From NCBI RefSeq assembly GCF_014859565.1, contig NZ_JACUUA010000088.1, forward strand, positions 1 through 13,277: 13,277 nucleotides of DNA. The letters are read 5' to 3'. Made by a program: the position numbers and the translations under genes. The notes beneath the pieces are model-generated. The model did no database searches and had not been told where the DNA came from. It saw nothing but the letters and a program-made list of their open reading frames with translations. Positions 1 through 6,621 of this stretch are shown here, one piece after another (position 1 is the first letter of the stretch; the number at the start of each line of letters is the position of its first letter). This DNA is from Marinospirillum sp. (GTDB lineage Bacteria; Pseudomonadota; Gammaproteobacteria; Pseudomonadales; Halomonadaceae).

Positions 1-72
1 CGCACCAGTTGCTGCCTGAGAAGTTGGAAGCCTCGCCCGTGGCGCTTTAGCGCTAGGGCGGGGAGCAGTCAC
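1..72 (+). mobile_element. Probable right end of an IS200/IS605-family (TnpB-type) element
   Basis: A GAAGCCTCGCCC...GGGCGGGGAGCAGTCAC arrangement lies at 28-72. It folds into a long hairpin at 31-63: an 8-bp outer stem (one G-T pair), a one-base bulge at 39, a 6-bp inner stem and a TTTA loop. From memory, many IS605-type elements end with this kind of GAAGC, GC-rich stem, GGGGAG, TCAC pattern. In active families that region forms the 3' end of the TnpB guide (omega) RNA. If so, tnpB would lie just left of the window on the plus strand. Two reading frames could carry its last codons: one ends in APVAA with a stop at 17-19, the other ends in LEASPVAL with a stop at 48-50, and I cannot choose between them. 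The boundary near 72 is approximate. An unrelated hairpin repeat is the main alternative. Confidence 0.5.
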
Positions 73-99
73 CAGCACCAGGCATTCAGGAGATTTCTA

Positions 100-1365
100 T
101 TAATTTTCCAGGTTGATCTGAACACCAAACACGTCTGGCTTAAGTTCGGATGAACGCCGCTCGAATAATTGTACAAACCGACCCTTTTGTCGATCCTCAA
201 TCTCAAAAGTATCAAGAACCTCTTTGGCATAGCCCGCCGACTCAATCACGGTGCTGATTATGCACTTGCAGGCATTTCTTTCAATTTCAAAACTCTCTCC
301 TATTTTGATTAAAGTCTCCCTGCCAGGTGGCGCTGCATCAAGATCAAAGCGCAAAGCATGCTCAGCGCCAAAATACGGAACAATGTCATACGCTGGTGTT
401 AAAGTGTAGCCAGTGCCATCATACATAAAGGCAAAGTTTTTTAAATGATCATCTGTATTGCCAAAAACAATGTTGCAGACCATCTGCCGATATAGTTTTT
501 GTAGGTCTTTCTCTGGATCAACACAGATGTCTTTAATGATTGTAGCCAAATCACGATAAGAGGTCAGATGGTTGAAGCTTTGCACCCCAAGCAGCGTTTC
601 AGCACTCAATAAATGGTACCGCCCACCCGGACTGCAAGATTGATCAAATCGCTCAACGGCCAAAATATCCTGTCCAGGACTGCTTGTCAGAAAGTGTGTT
701 TTTGCTGTATCAAGCCCGGCTCTTTCCGAAAGCAACATAACCACATGCTCCATTAGCAGAACCGGCCAGGTATCATTTTTACTGGGAAATTTTACAAGCA
801 TGTCAGGCATCAATACCTTGGGTCTGGCGCCCCCCGAAGGACTGCCGGCATCCCAGAAGCTAGCCGTCACTTCATCCAAATTGTCCATTTGTTCGCTTTC
901 AACAATTGAGGCGGCAACCAGCAATCTCGGTAGGTCAGCCCATAATGGGTGGGTCTGGGTTCTTATGTTTTCACCGCTTGCAGAAAAACATAGTGAACCT
1001 AGCCCTCCTCTTCCAACCCATTCCAACATATCAGGATCACGCATCCTGAGAGGAAGGCCGAAACTTCTACGAAATTCAAGGATTGCAGGATTTTTGGACA
1101 TAACCCTGCGCCCCCAGGCGTCTGGTAGCGCATCTGAAAAAACACCGTGAAGGCCGCTGTAGGGATCGCTGCTTTTAAAGGTTGATTCATTTAGCGGCAA
1201 ATGAATCGGATCAATTGCGAATGCTTTTGGATGGCGCAAATAACCTTCATCATATCTGAACTGACTGCTCAGCCTACCCTGCGGATCAGAATCATGGACA
1301 ACAATCTGTCCACACAAAAGAAACTCCCCGTTTGAAAGCGTGATGTGGGCATCGATTTTTTTCAA
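100..1365 (-). CDS. hipA: HipA-family serine/threonine kinase toxin
   Basis: This is the toxin kinase of a type II toxin-antitoxin pair. Characterised HipA proteins phosphorylate a cytosolic target (glutamyl-tRNA synthetase in E. coli) and cause growth arrest and persistence; the target here is unknown. Of 421 residues, 1-130 form the N-terminal subdomain. The Gly-rich nucleotide loop SPSGGARPK is at 175-183, an ATP-site lysine is in VKFPS (K192), VERFD is at 237-241, the catalytic loop GNTDDHLKN is at 302-310 (D305 predicted catalytic, N310), and the metal-binding aspartate is in PAYDIVPY (D327). All key residues are present, so it is probably active. The start is TTG at 1365-1363. It overlaps the hipB stop as TTGA and has a good AGGTGA ribosome binding site inside hipB, so translation is probably coupled. 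By eye the region is somewhat more AT-rich than the gyrase genes. No intrinsic terminator follows before the mobile-element end. Confidence 0.95.
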   Translation of the reverse strand: MKKIDAHITLSNGEFLLCGQIVVHDSDPQGRLSSQFRYDEGYLRHPKAFAIDPIHLPLNESTFKSSDPYSGLHGVFSDALPDAWGRRVMSKNPAILEFRRSFGLPLRMRDPDMLEWVGRGGLGSLCFSASGENIRTQTHPLWADLPRLLVAASIVESEQMDNLDEVTASFWDAGSPSGGARPKVLMPDMLVKFPSKNDTWPVLLMEHVVMLLSERAGLDTAKTHFLTSSPGQDILAVERFDQSCSPGGRYHLLSAETLLGVQSFNHLTSYRDLATIIKDICVDPEKDLQKLYRQMVCNIVFGNTDDHLKNFAFMYDGTGYTLTPAYDIVPYFGAEHALRFDLDAAPPGRETLIKIGESFEIERNACKCIISTVIESAGYAKEVLDTFEIEDRQKGRFVQLFERRSSELKPDVFGVQINLEN

Positions 1366-1685
1366 AGCTCACCTCGTTTTTTTAAAATTTGCTCTCGTTC
1401 ATACTGCTCAAAGTAATCACTAGAGGTCAGCAGGGTCTCTACTTCTACGATTTTTTCCAGGACAACCGAGAGCTTGATCATGTCACACAGTGTCAGTGCT
1501 GTCATATCTCCACGCTCTGCTGCCCCAATAGAGCCAGGCTTAAGATCAAGTGTATTTTCAAGGTCTTCGGGTGTTTTGTACCCTTTCAGTAATCTGAGCG
1601 ATTTCAAGTCCAGTGCCAAGGTGTTCATCATTCTTGTCGCATGGCGCTGCAGTAGGTATTCGACACGTTTTCGTTCATTGTCCAT
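1362..1685 (-). CDS. hipB: HipB-like antitoxin, XRE-family helix-turn-helix regulator
   Basis: A 107-residue partner lies directly upstream of hipA, in the usual antitoxin-first order. Residues about 26-75 fit the XRE/HTH_3 pattern: LRLLKGYKTPEDLENTL, then LKPGSIGAAERGDMTALTL with the characteristic E-R-G. The C-terminal third (VEVETLLTSSDYFEQYERE onward) is a helical tail, the region that usually contacts the toxin in this family. HipB proteins dimerise, bind palindromic operators at their own promoter and hold HipA in an inactive complex; I infer the same here from position. The ATG is at 1685-1683 and its ribosome binding site is weak (GAGAAAAAGCTA before the ATG), while hipA has a better one. 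That is unusual for an antitoxin, which is normally made in excess. The stop overlaps the hipA TTG start. Confidence 0.88.
   Translation of the reverse strand: MDNERKRVEYLLQRHATRMMNTLALDLKSLRLLKGYKTPEDLENTLDLKPGSIGAAERGDMTALTLCDMIKLSVVLEKIVEVETLLTSSDYFEQYEREQILKKRGEL
1367..1381 (-). repeat. 15-bp inverted repeat, copy A (hipA ribosome binding site)
   Basis: On the minus strand this reads AAAAACGAGGTGAGC and is followed by one base and then the TTG start of hipA. It is the exact inverse of copy B at 1769-1783. The match includes the Shine-Dalgarno AGGTGA and the A-run before it. The two copies flank hipB and its promoter region. Confidence 0.8.
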
Positions 1686-1727
1686 TAGCTTTTTCTCGCT
1701 TTGCCGGCCGGGTTGCAGCTATCTGCG

Positions 1728-1766
1728 TTTTAGGATAACCTATAAACATCAAGCAGTAAACAGCAA
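1728..1766. promoter_or_regulatory. Divergent promoter/operator between hipB and the 32-residue peptide gene
   Basis: On the minus strand TTGCTG (1766-1761), a 16-base spacer and TATAGG (1744-1739) form a plausible sigma-70 promoter for hipBA. On the plus strand TATAAA (1741-1746) is a good -10 for the peptide gene, though I see no convincing -35. The two -10 elements overlap, so the promoters should exclude each other. The sequence TTTAGGATAACCTATAAA (1728-1746) contains an imperfect palindrome, TAGG-ATAA-CCTA, that could be the HipB operator. It does not match the E. coli TATCC-N8-GGATA spacing. These sites were assigned by eye. Confidence 0.4.
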
Positions 1767-1768
1767 CC

Positions 1769-1783
1769 AAAAACGAGGTGAGC
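1769..1783 (+). repeat. 15-bp inverted repeat, copy B (peptide-gene ribosome binding site)
   Basis: AAAAACGAGGTGAGC is followed by one base and the ATG at 1785. It is identical to copy A on the opposite strand and keeps the same distance to the start codon. It supplies a near-ideal AGGTGA ribosome binding site for the small plus-strand gene. Confidence 0.8.
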
Positions 1784-1784
1784 C

Positions 1785-1883
1785 ATGAATCCAATCCAAG
1801 CCGCAGTTGCCGCCCTATGGTGGGTGCATACCAACATCTTCCGGATCGTTATTTTCTACACTGCATTTTTTGCCATGCTCTGA
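1785..1883 (+). CDS. 32-residue hydrophobic peptide, divergent from hipBA
   Basis: A small reading frame starting MNPIQAAVAALWWVHTNI and ending FYTAFFAML, with its stop at 1881-1883. Residues about 5-31 are nearly all hydrophobic or aromatic, with one His and one Arg, so it is a predicted single-pass membrane peptide with no signal-peptide cleavage pattern. Three things argue that it is real. GAGGTGAG sits five bases before the ATG, a -10 candidate lies about 40 bases upstream, and a strong intrinsic terminator begins 28 bases after the stop. Together these would give a monocistronic transcript of roughly 180 bases. The product is unknown to me. Size and composition recall type I toxin peptides and other small membrane proteins, but I see no antisense RNA gene. 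It could equally be an accessory of the adjacent toxin-antitoxin pair, or unrelated. Confidence 0.55.
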   Translation: MNPIQAAVAALWWVHTNIFRIVIFYTAFFAML

Positions 1884-1911
1884 TGCATGCCTCTACCCAA
1901 AGCTGCAACTT

Positions 1912-1933
1912 CCCCGCTTCAGCGGGGTTTTTT
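1912..1933 (+). terminator. Rho-independent terminator of the 32-residue peptide gene
   Basis: CCCCGC, loop TTCA, GCGGGG, then six T (1928-1933) on the plus strand. Read in the minus direction it has no T-run after the stem, so it should not terminate dnaG transcription efficiently. The dnaG stop is only four bases further on. Confidence 0.9.
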
Positions 1934-1936
1934 CTC

Positions 1937-3811
1937 TCAGGCTACACCACTCAGCTTCATTCGCTTGAGTGCCGCAAATCGAGCTGTAAGATCTGACGCT
2001 GGCTGAGATGCCTCTGCCTGCTGCTGAATACGGCTGGCTTTGACTGTAAACCACTGAATAGCACTATCGAGCATTTCTGCTGCTTTTGCTGGATTCTCCG
2101 GCCATACCACCAACCCTTCCTCAGCCAGACGCAAGCGCTCTTGAGCAAGTTCAAGCACAGGCGTGTCATGCCAGTAAGCATGCAGCACACCTTGGCTCAA
2201 GTGAGCAGGGTTCGTTCCTGGCTGCAGTAAATTCAGGATGCTTTGACTGACCGCAGCAACATCCTGTGCCAGCGGATACAGTCGCGCAACTGCAGGCTGT
2301 CGACTCTTCGCATCATCCAAAACCCTGTTAAACGACTTTTCAAGATCGCGTATCTGTTCAAGATTAACTGAGGACGGATTACGCCACAGAAGACCAAAAA
2401 GAATACATAGATTCTTCTCAAGGTGTTTGAGACCTGTATCCTGGAATGACCGATCCACCTGAGGAAGCACCGTTGACTGCGCAGGCTTATCCGCCTTTAT
2501 TCCTGCAGAAATCACCTTCTCTGCTTCAAGCCCTGTCGCATGACAGGTGGCCTGTAGCAGTTTAGCCTTATGCAGCCCTTGAGGTAGCTTTTGAATCCAC
2601 TCCGACACACGTCCTGCATAAGCCACCTGATCACCATCACGCTTCAAATCCAGCCCGTTTTGACTGATTTTCTGGATAAAATCTACAGCTGGCAGCGACT
2701 GATCAATCAGGCGCTCGAAAGCTTCAGCTCCAATGCGCTGCACCAGGTTGTCAGGGTCTTGCCCATCAGGCATGAACATAAATCGGAAGTCCCGGCCATC
2801 AATCATCCGGGAGGCGATAATCTGTAGCGCTTTTAACGCAGCATTTTGACCTGCAACATCCCCATCAAAGCAAAACACCACCTGGCTTGAGGTATGCAGC
2901 ATTCGATCCACCTGCTGCTTAGTGATGGCTGTACCCAGCGAAGCCACGGCATAGGTAATTCCTGCATTTGCAAGAGCCGCAACATCCATATAGCCCTCTG
3001 TCACCAACACCCTTGAAAGATTTCGGGTGTTACGACGCGCCTCTAAAAGCCCATACACCTCGGCGCTTTTGTTGTACAGCTTGGTTTCCGGTGAATTCAG
3101 GTATTTGGGCTTGGAGTCGTCAAGCACACGACCGCCAAAGGCAATTACCTTGCCTCGTATGTTGCGGATCGGGAACATGATCCGATTGCGGAATCGGTCA
3201 TAAGTATGACCCCGCCCTTCCTGCTCGGTAATGATGCCGGAATCCAGCATCATTTTTTCAGAAAAACCCTGTTTTTGAAGGTATAGTTTCAGGTGATCCC
3301 AGCCATCAGGGGCATATCCCACACCATACTGAGCTTGAGCTTCATTGCTTAGTTTGCGAACTTGACTGACGTACTCCCGTACAAAAGCCGCCTCTGGCAT
3401 CTGCAGCTGATCTTGAAACCACTGTGCGGCAGTCTCCATCAGGATCTCAAGTTTTTTCTGATATTCCCTGGCAGCATCACGGGCTGCACTTTGTGCATCA
3501 CTACGCTCAGGCTCCGGCACGGTCATACCGACCTGTCCGGCCAGATGTTTTACTGCGTCACGAAAAGGAATGCCGGTATATTCAGAAACGAATGAGATTG
3601 CATGGCCGCTGGCGCCGCAGCCAAAGCAGTAGTAGAACTGCTTTTCATTGTTGACGCTGAATGAAGGCGACTTCTCACTATGAAAGGGGCATAAGCCAGC
3701 CAGATTGCGTCCCACTTTTTTGAGTGAAACACCGTGACTCTGAATAATGTCAGCCAAATCCACTCTGGATTTTAATTCATCCAGAAAGGATTCGGGGATT
3801 AAGTGGCTCAT
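1937..3811 (-). CDS. dnaG: DNA primase
   Basis: This enzyme makes RNA primers for the leading-strand start and for each Okazaki fragment, working with the DnaB helicase. Its 624 residues are a little longer than E. coli DnaG (581). The CHC2 zinc finger has C41, H44, C62 and C65 within CPFH...CFGC. The RNA-polymerase-like core includes RFRNRIMFPI (206-215) and YLNSPET (238-244). The TOPRIM metal site is EGYMD (272-276), DGD (316-318) and PDGQDPDNLV (348-357). The remaining C-terminal part from about 440 is the expected helicase-binding region and is less conserved. The ATG at 3811-3809 overlaps the stop of the upstream 52-residue gene as ATGA. It is thus translationally coupled and belongs to the gyrase transcription unit, not to the usual rpsU-dnaG-rpoD context. 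All catalytic motifs are intact. Confidence 0.97.
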   Translation of the reverse strand: MSHLIPESFLDELKSRVDLADIIQSHGVSLKKVGRNLAGLCPFHSEKSPSFSVNNEKQFYYCFGCGASGHAISFVSEYTGIPFRDAVKHLAGQVGMTVPEPERSDAQSAARDAAREYQKKLEILMETAAQWFQDQLQMPEAAFVREYVSQVRKLSNEAQAQYGVGYAPDGWDHLKLYLQKQGFSEKMMLDSGIITEQEGRGHTYDRFRNRIMFPIRNIRGKVIAFGGRVLDDSKPKYLNSPETKLYNKSAEVYGLLEARRNTRNLSRVLVTEGYMDVAALANAGITYAVASLGTAITKQQVDRMLHTSSQVVFCFDGDVAGQNAALKALQIIASRMIDGRDFRFMFMPDGQDPDNLVQRIGAEAFERLIDQSLPAVDFIQKISQNGLDLKRDGDQVAYAGRVSEWIQKLPQGLHKAKLLQATCHATGLEAEKVISAGIKADKPAQSTVLPQVDRSFQDTGLKHLEKNLCILFGLLWRNPSSVNLEQIRDLEKSFNRVLDDAKSRQPAVARLYPLAQDVAAVSQSILNLLQPGTNPAHLSQGVLHAYWHDTPVLELAQERLRLAEEGLVVWPENPAKAAEMLDSAIQWFTVKASRIQQQAEASQPASDLTARFAALKRMKLSGVA

Positions 3812-3966
3812 CCTGTTAAATCTCCGACACTAGAAAGGCGCTGTGCCTCCCAGGCTTTAACATGGCGCTCCCAGCGATAATCCAAAACACCGTGCCACAA
3901 AAGCACTATGCTGACGAGCTTAATCAGGCCAAAATACCAAAGCATACCCACCCAAAAGAGTTCCAT
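3808..3966 (-). CDS. 52-residue predicted membrane protein coupled to dnaG
   Basis: A short frame between gyrA and dnaG starting MELFWVGMLWYFGLIKLV and ending SSVGDLTG. Residues about 3-28 form one strongly hydrophobic, Trp-rich segment. They are followed by a charged, probably cytoplasmic helix (DYRWERHVKAWEAQRL). AAGGAG lies five bases before the ATG at 3966-3964, and the stop overlaps the dnaG start as ATGA. Both are strong signs of real translation. Another ATG four bases upstream opens only a 16-codon frame. It starts 59 bases after the gyrA stop, so it is probably in the same mRNA. I do not recognise the family. Besides any function of its product, its translation may set the level of DnaG through coupling. 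Confidence 0.75.
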   Translation of the reverse strand: MELFWVGMLWYFGLIKLVSIVLLWHGVLDYRWERHVKAWEAQRLSSVGDLTG

Positions 3967-4025
3967 GCATTCTCCTTCATCAGTCCCACAGCTTTAAGGC
4001 CGCAGGGCTGATCCACTCAGTGTTG

Positions 4026-6608
4026 TTATGCTTCTGGATCGTGCGCCAAGCTGGCCGGTTGCGTTTCGTCTTCACCATTCTGCATATCAGCTTCAGGCTC
4101 ATCCAGAAGCGCTGGCACTGCCAGCACACTCAATACCCGGCCATTACGCATCAGGTAAGAGCCTGCTGTTGCGCGTCCGGCCTCAGTAATATCCTTGCCC
4201 GATACTCGATTAGCCCCGCCCTGCTCATTGAATAGCAACAAATCCTGTTCTTGGGTCAGTAGCGCTGCTGCTGCCAGCCCACCAGAGCGAGCGTTGGACT
4301 TAAAGCAGGCGACCCCTTGGATGGCTCGATTCTTCAGGGCAACCTCGGTGACTGAGGTGCGTTTCCCGACCCCTTCTTCTGAGACGCACACCAGGTCGGT
4401 CTGATCAATCTCATCAGTCGGTATGACAAATGCGGCAAGTAGCTTGGCATCCCCGTTCAAGCGCATACCGGTTACACCCTGTGAATTCCGACCAATGGCA
4501 CGAACCTGCGCCAGATCAAACCGGCAGGCCTTGGCTTGATCACTGATCATCAATACCTGGTCAGCATCATTGCGACTGATTCGAGCTGCAATCACGCGAT
4601 CATCGTCTGCCAGTGAGATGCCGATAATGCCATTGGCACGAACAGCATTACGATAAGCGTTCAATTTGGTGCGTTTGATCTGACCACGCTGGGTCAGCAT
4701 CACCAAACTGGCATCTTCATCCTCAAGGTTTGCCGTGGACAGCATGGTGATCACCTGGGCATTTTCGGCAATACCCTCAAATACATTGCGGTAATGCCGA
4801 CCCTTATTGCCCGGCTTGCTCTCCGGCACTTGATACGCCTTCAATCCGTGCACCTGACCCTGGTCGGTCACCAGTATCAGGTAATCATGCGTAGATCCGT
4901 AATGGATCAAGCTGACTGTGTCATCCTCACCTACATTCATCAGATTGCGCCCACGGGTACCACGGTTCTGGCGTCGCAATACTGTTGCTGGCAAACGGCT
5001 GACATACCCTTTTTCTGTCGCCAGAATAACAACATCCTCAACAGCGATCAGATCTTCACGGGTGATGCTGGACAGTCCATGCGCAACCTCAGACATGCGT
5101 GACTGTCCGAAGGCTGTCACTGCTTTATCCAGATCATTAATCAGAATCTCTTTCTGGCGCTCTGGCGAGGCCAGAATTTCGCGGTAACCCTGCGCTCGTG
5201 ATTCAAGCTCGCTGTTTTCCTGGTGAATATCCTGAATCTGCATACCCGTCAGACGCTGCAGCTTCAAATCCAGAATGGCTTTGGATTGAATGTCATCAAT
5301 ATCCAGCAGCGTCATCAGCGCCAGCATGGCTTCAGGTGTATCGCTGGCCGCCCGGATCGTTTGCAGGGTTTCATCCAGACGACTGAGCGCCTTCAGGTAA
5401 CCGGCCAGCAGGTGCAGGCGCTCCTGTGTTTTTTCCAGGTCGTAAGCCGTGCGGCGCTGAATGACTTCGATCCGGTGGTCATAAAACTGCGAAAAAACCT
5501 GCTTGAGGGATAGCGCCATGGGAATGGGCTGTCCCTCACTGTTACGAACCAGCGCCCGGGTGTTGTAGTTGAACGACTTCTCCAGATCCGTCACTTTCAA
5601 CAGCTGCATAAACAGCACTTCTGGGTCCGTATCGCGCTTGATCTCAATCACGATACGCATACCTTCCTTGTTGGATTCATCCCGCAGATCTGAAATCCCT
5701 TCAATCTGCTTTTCCTTGACCAGCTCAGCAATCTTTTCAACCAGGACGGACTTGTTGACCTGATAAGGAATTTCCGTCACTACAATCTGCTGCAGGCCAC
5801 CGCGCCGGTCTTCCACATGGTAGCGTGAACGCACCAATACGCGTCCGCGCCCTGTTTCCAGTGCTGCACGATACCCGTCTAGACCATGCACCAGGCCACC
5901 GGTCGGAAAATCAGGTGCCGGCATAACCTCCATTAAGGCATCCCAGCTTACATCCGGGTCTTCAGCCCAAAGCTTAAAAGCGGCTCCGGTTTCAGTCAGG
6001 TTATGGGGGAGTACCTGTGTGGCCATACCTACGGCAATACCTTCTACACCATTCACCCATAAATTAGGGAAAGCCAATGGCAGCACTTCAGGTTCTTTTT
6101 CTGTGCCATCATAGTTGTCAATAAAATTGACGGTCTGCTTTTCAATGTCATTAAACATCTGGTAACCGATGCGCGTCATCCGCATTTCGGTGTAACGCAT
6201 GGCGGCGGGGCTATCGCCATCAATGGAGCCAAAATTACCCTGACCATCCACCAGTGGATGCAGCAGGCTCCAGGGCTGTGCCATGCGCACTGCTGTTTCG
6301 TAAGCAGCGGTATCACCGTGAGGGTGATACTTACCGATCACCTCACCCACAATGCGAGCCGATTTTTTATAGGCGGACTGTGGGCCAATGCCAAGATTAT
6401 GCATGGCATACAAAACGCGGCGATGCACCGGCTTTAAGCCGTCGCGAGCATCAGGAAGAGCGCGATCCACAATAACGCTCATGGCATAGTCCAGATAGCT
6501 GCGCTTCATTTCATCCGTGATCGCAACCGCGATAACACCATTGGATGCGCCTTGTACTTCTGGCTGCTGATCATCTGGCTGGTTGTTGACTTGCTGTTCT
6601 TCGGTCAT
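4026..6608 (-). CDS. gyrA: DNA gyrase subunit A (type IIA topoisomerase, cleavage/wrapping subunit)
   Basis: This subunit cleaves and rejoins the gate DNA and, through its C-terminal pinwheel, wraps DNA so that gyrase can introduce negative supercoils. The chosen start, ATG at 6608-6606, gives 860 residues and begins [10 protein letters not shown]. It has AGGA just upstream and lies 13 bases after gyrB; a longer frame from 6668 would overlap gyrB. The N-terminal core has [18 protein letters not shown], and the catalytic tyrosine is Y139 in AAMRYTE, preceded by [11 protein letters not shown], which is gyrase-like and not ParC-like. At the quinolone-contact positions it has T100 and E104 (E. 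coli S83 and D87). The GyrA box, normally QRRGGKG, reads QNRGTRG at 547-553, so it is degenerate. The C-terminus is acidic, as in gammaproteobacterial GyrA. Gyrase identity is well supported; wrapping ability is less certain. Confidence 0.93.
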   Translation of the reverse strand: MTEEQQVNNQPDDQQPEVQGASNGVIAVAITDEMKRSYLDYAMSVIVDRALPDARDGLKPVHRRVLYAMHNLGIGPQSAYKKSARIVGEVIGKYHPHGDTAAYETAVRMAQPWSLLHPLVDGQGNFGSIDGDSPAAMRYTEMRMTRIGYQMFNDIEKQTVNFIDNYDGTEKEPEVLPLAFPNLWVNGVEGIAVGMATQVLPHNLTETGAAFKLWAEDPDVSWDALMEVMPAPDFPTGGLVHGLDGYRAALETGRGRVLVRSRYHVEDRRGGLQQIVVTEIPYQVNKSVLVEKIAELVKEKQIEGISDLRDESNKEGMRIVIEIKRDTDPEVLFMQLLKVTDLEKSFNYNTRALVRNSEGQPIPMALSLKQVFSQFYDHRIEVIQRRTAYDLEKTQERLHLLAGYLKALSRLDETLQTIRAASDTPEAMLALMTLLDIDDIQSKAILDLKLQRLTGMQIQDIHQENSELESRAQGYREILASPERQKEILINDLDKAVTAFGQSRMSEVAHGLSSITREDLIAVEDVVILATEKGYVSRLPATVLRRQNRGTRGRNLMNVGEDDTVSLIHYGSTHDYLILVTDQGQVHGLKAYQVPESKPGNKGRHYRNVFEGIAENAQVITMLSTANLEDEDASLVMLTQRGQIKRTKLNAYRNAVRANGIIGISLADDDRVIAARISRNDADQVLMISDQAKACRFDLAQVRAIGRNSQGVTGMRLNGDAKLLAAFVIPTDEIDQTDLVCVSEEGVGKRTSVTEVALKNRAIQGVACFKSNARSGGLAAAALLTQEQDLLLFNEQGGANRVSGKDITEAGRATAGSYLMRNGRVLSVLAVPALLDEPEADMQNGEDETQPASLAHDPEA

Positions 6609-6621
6609 AAAAAATTCCTGT

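Noticed and set aside
1912..1933. Bidirectional terminator serving dnaG as well
   Set aside because: Read on the minus strand the stem is followed by AAGTTGCAGC, not a T-run.
3967..4025. Possible terminator or promoter between gyrA and the 52-residue gene
   Set aside because: Only weak, interrupted pairing (CAGCCC...GGGACTG) and no T-run; read-through into the dnaG part is more likely.
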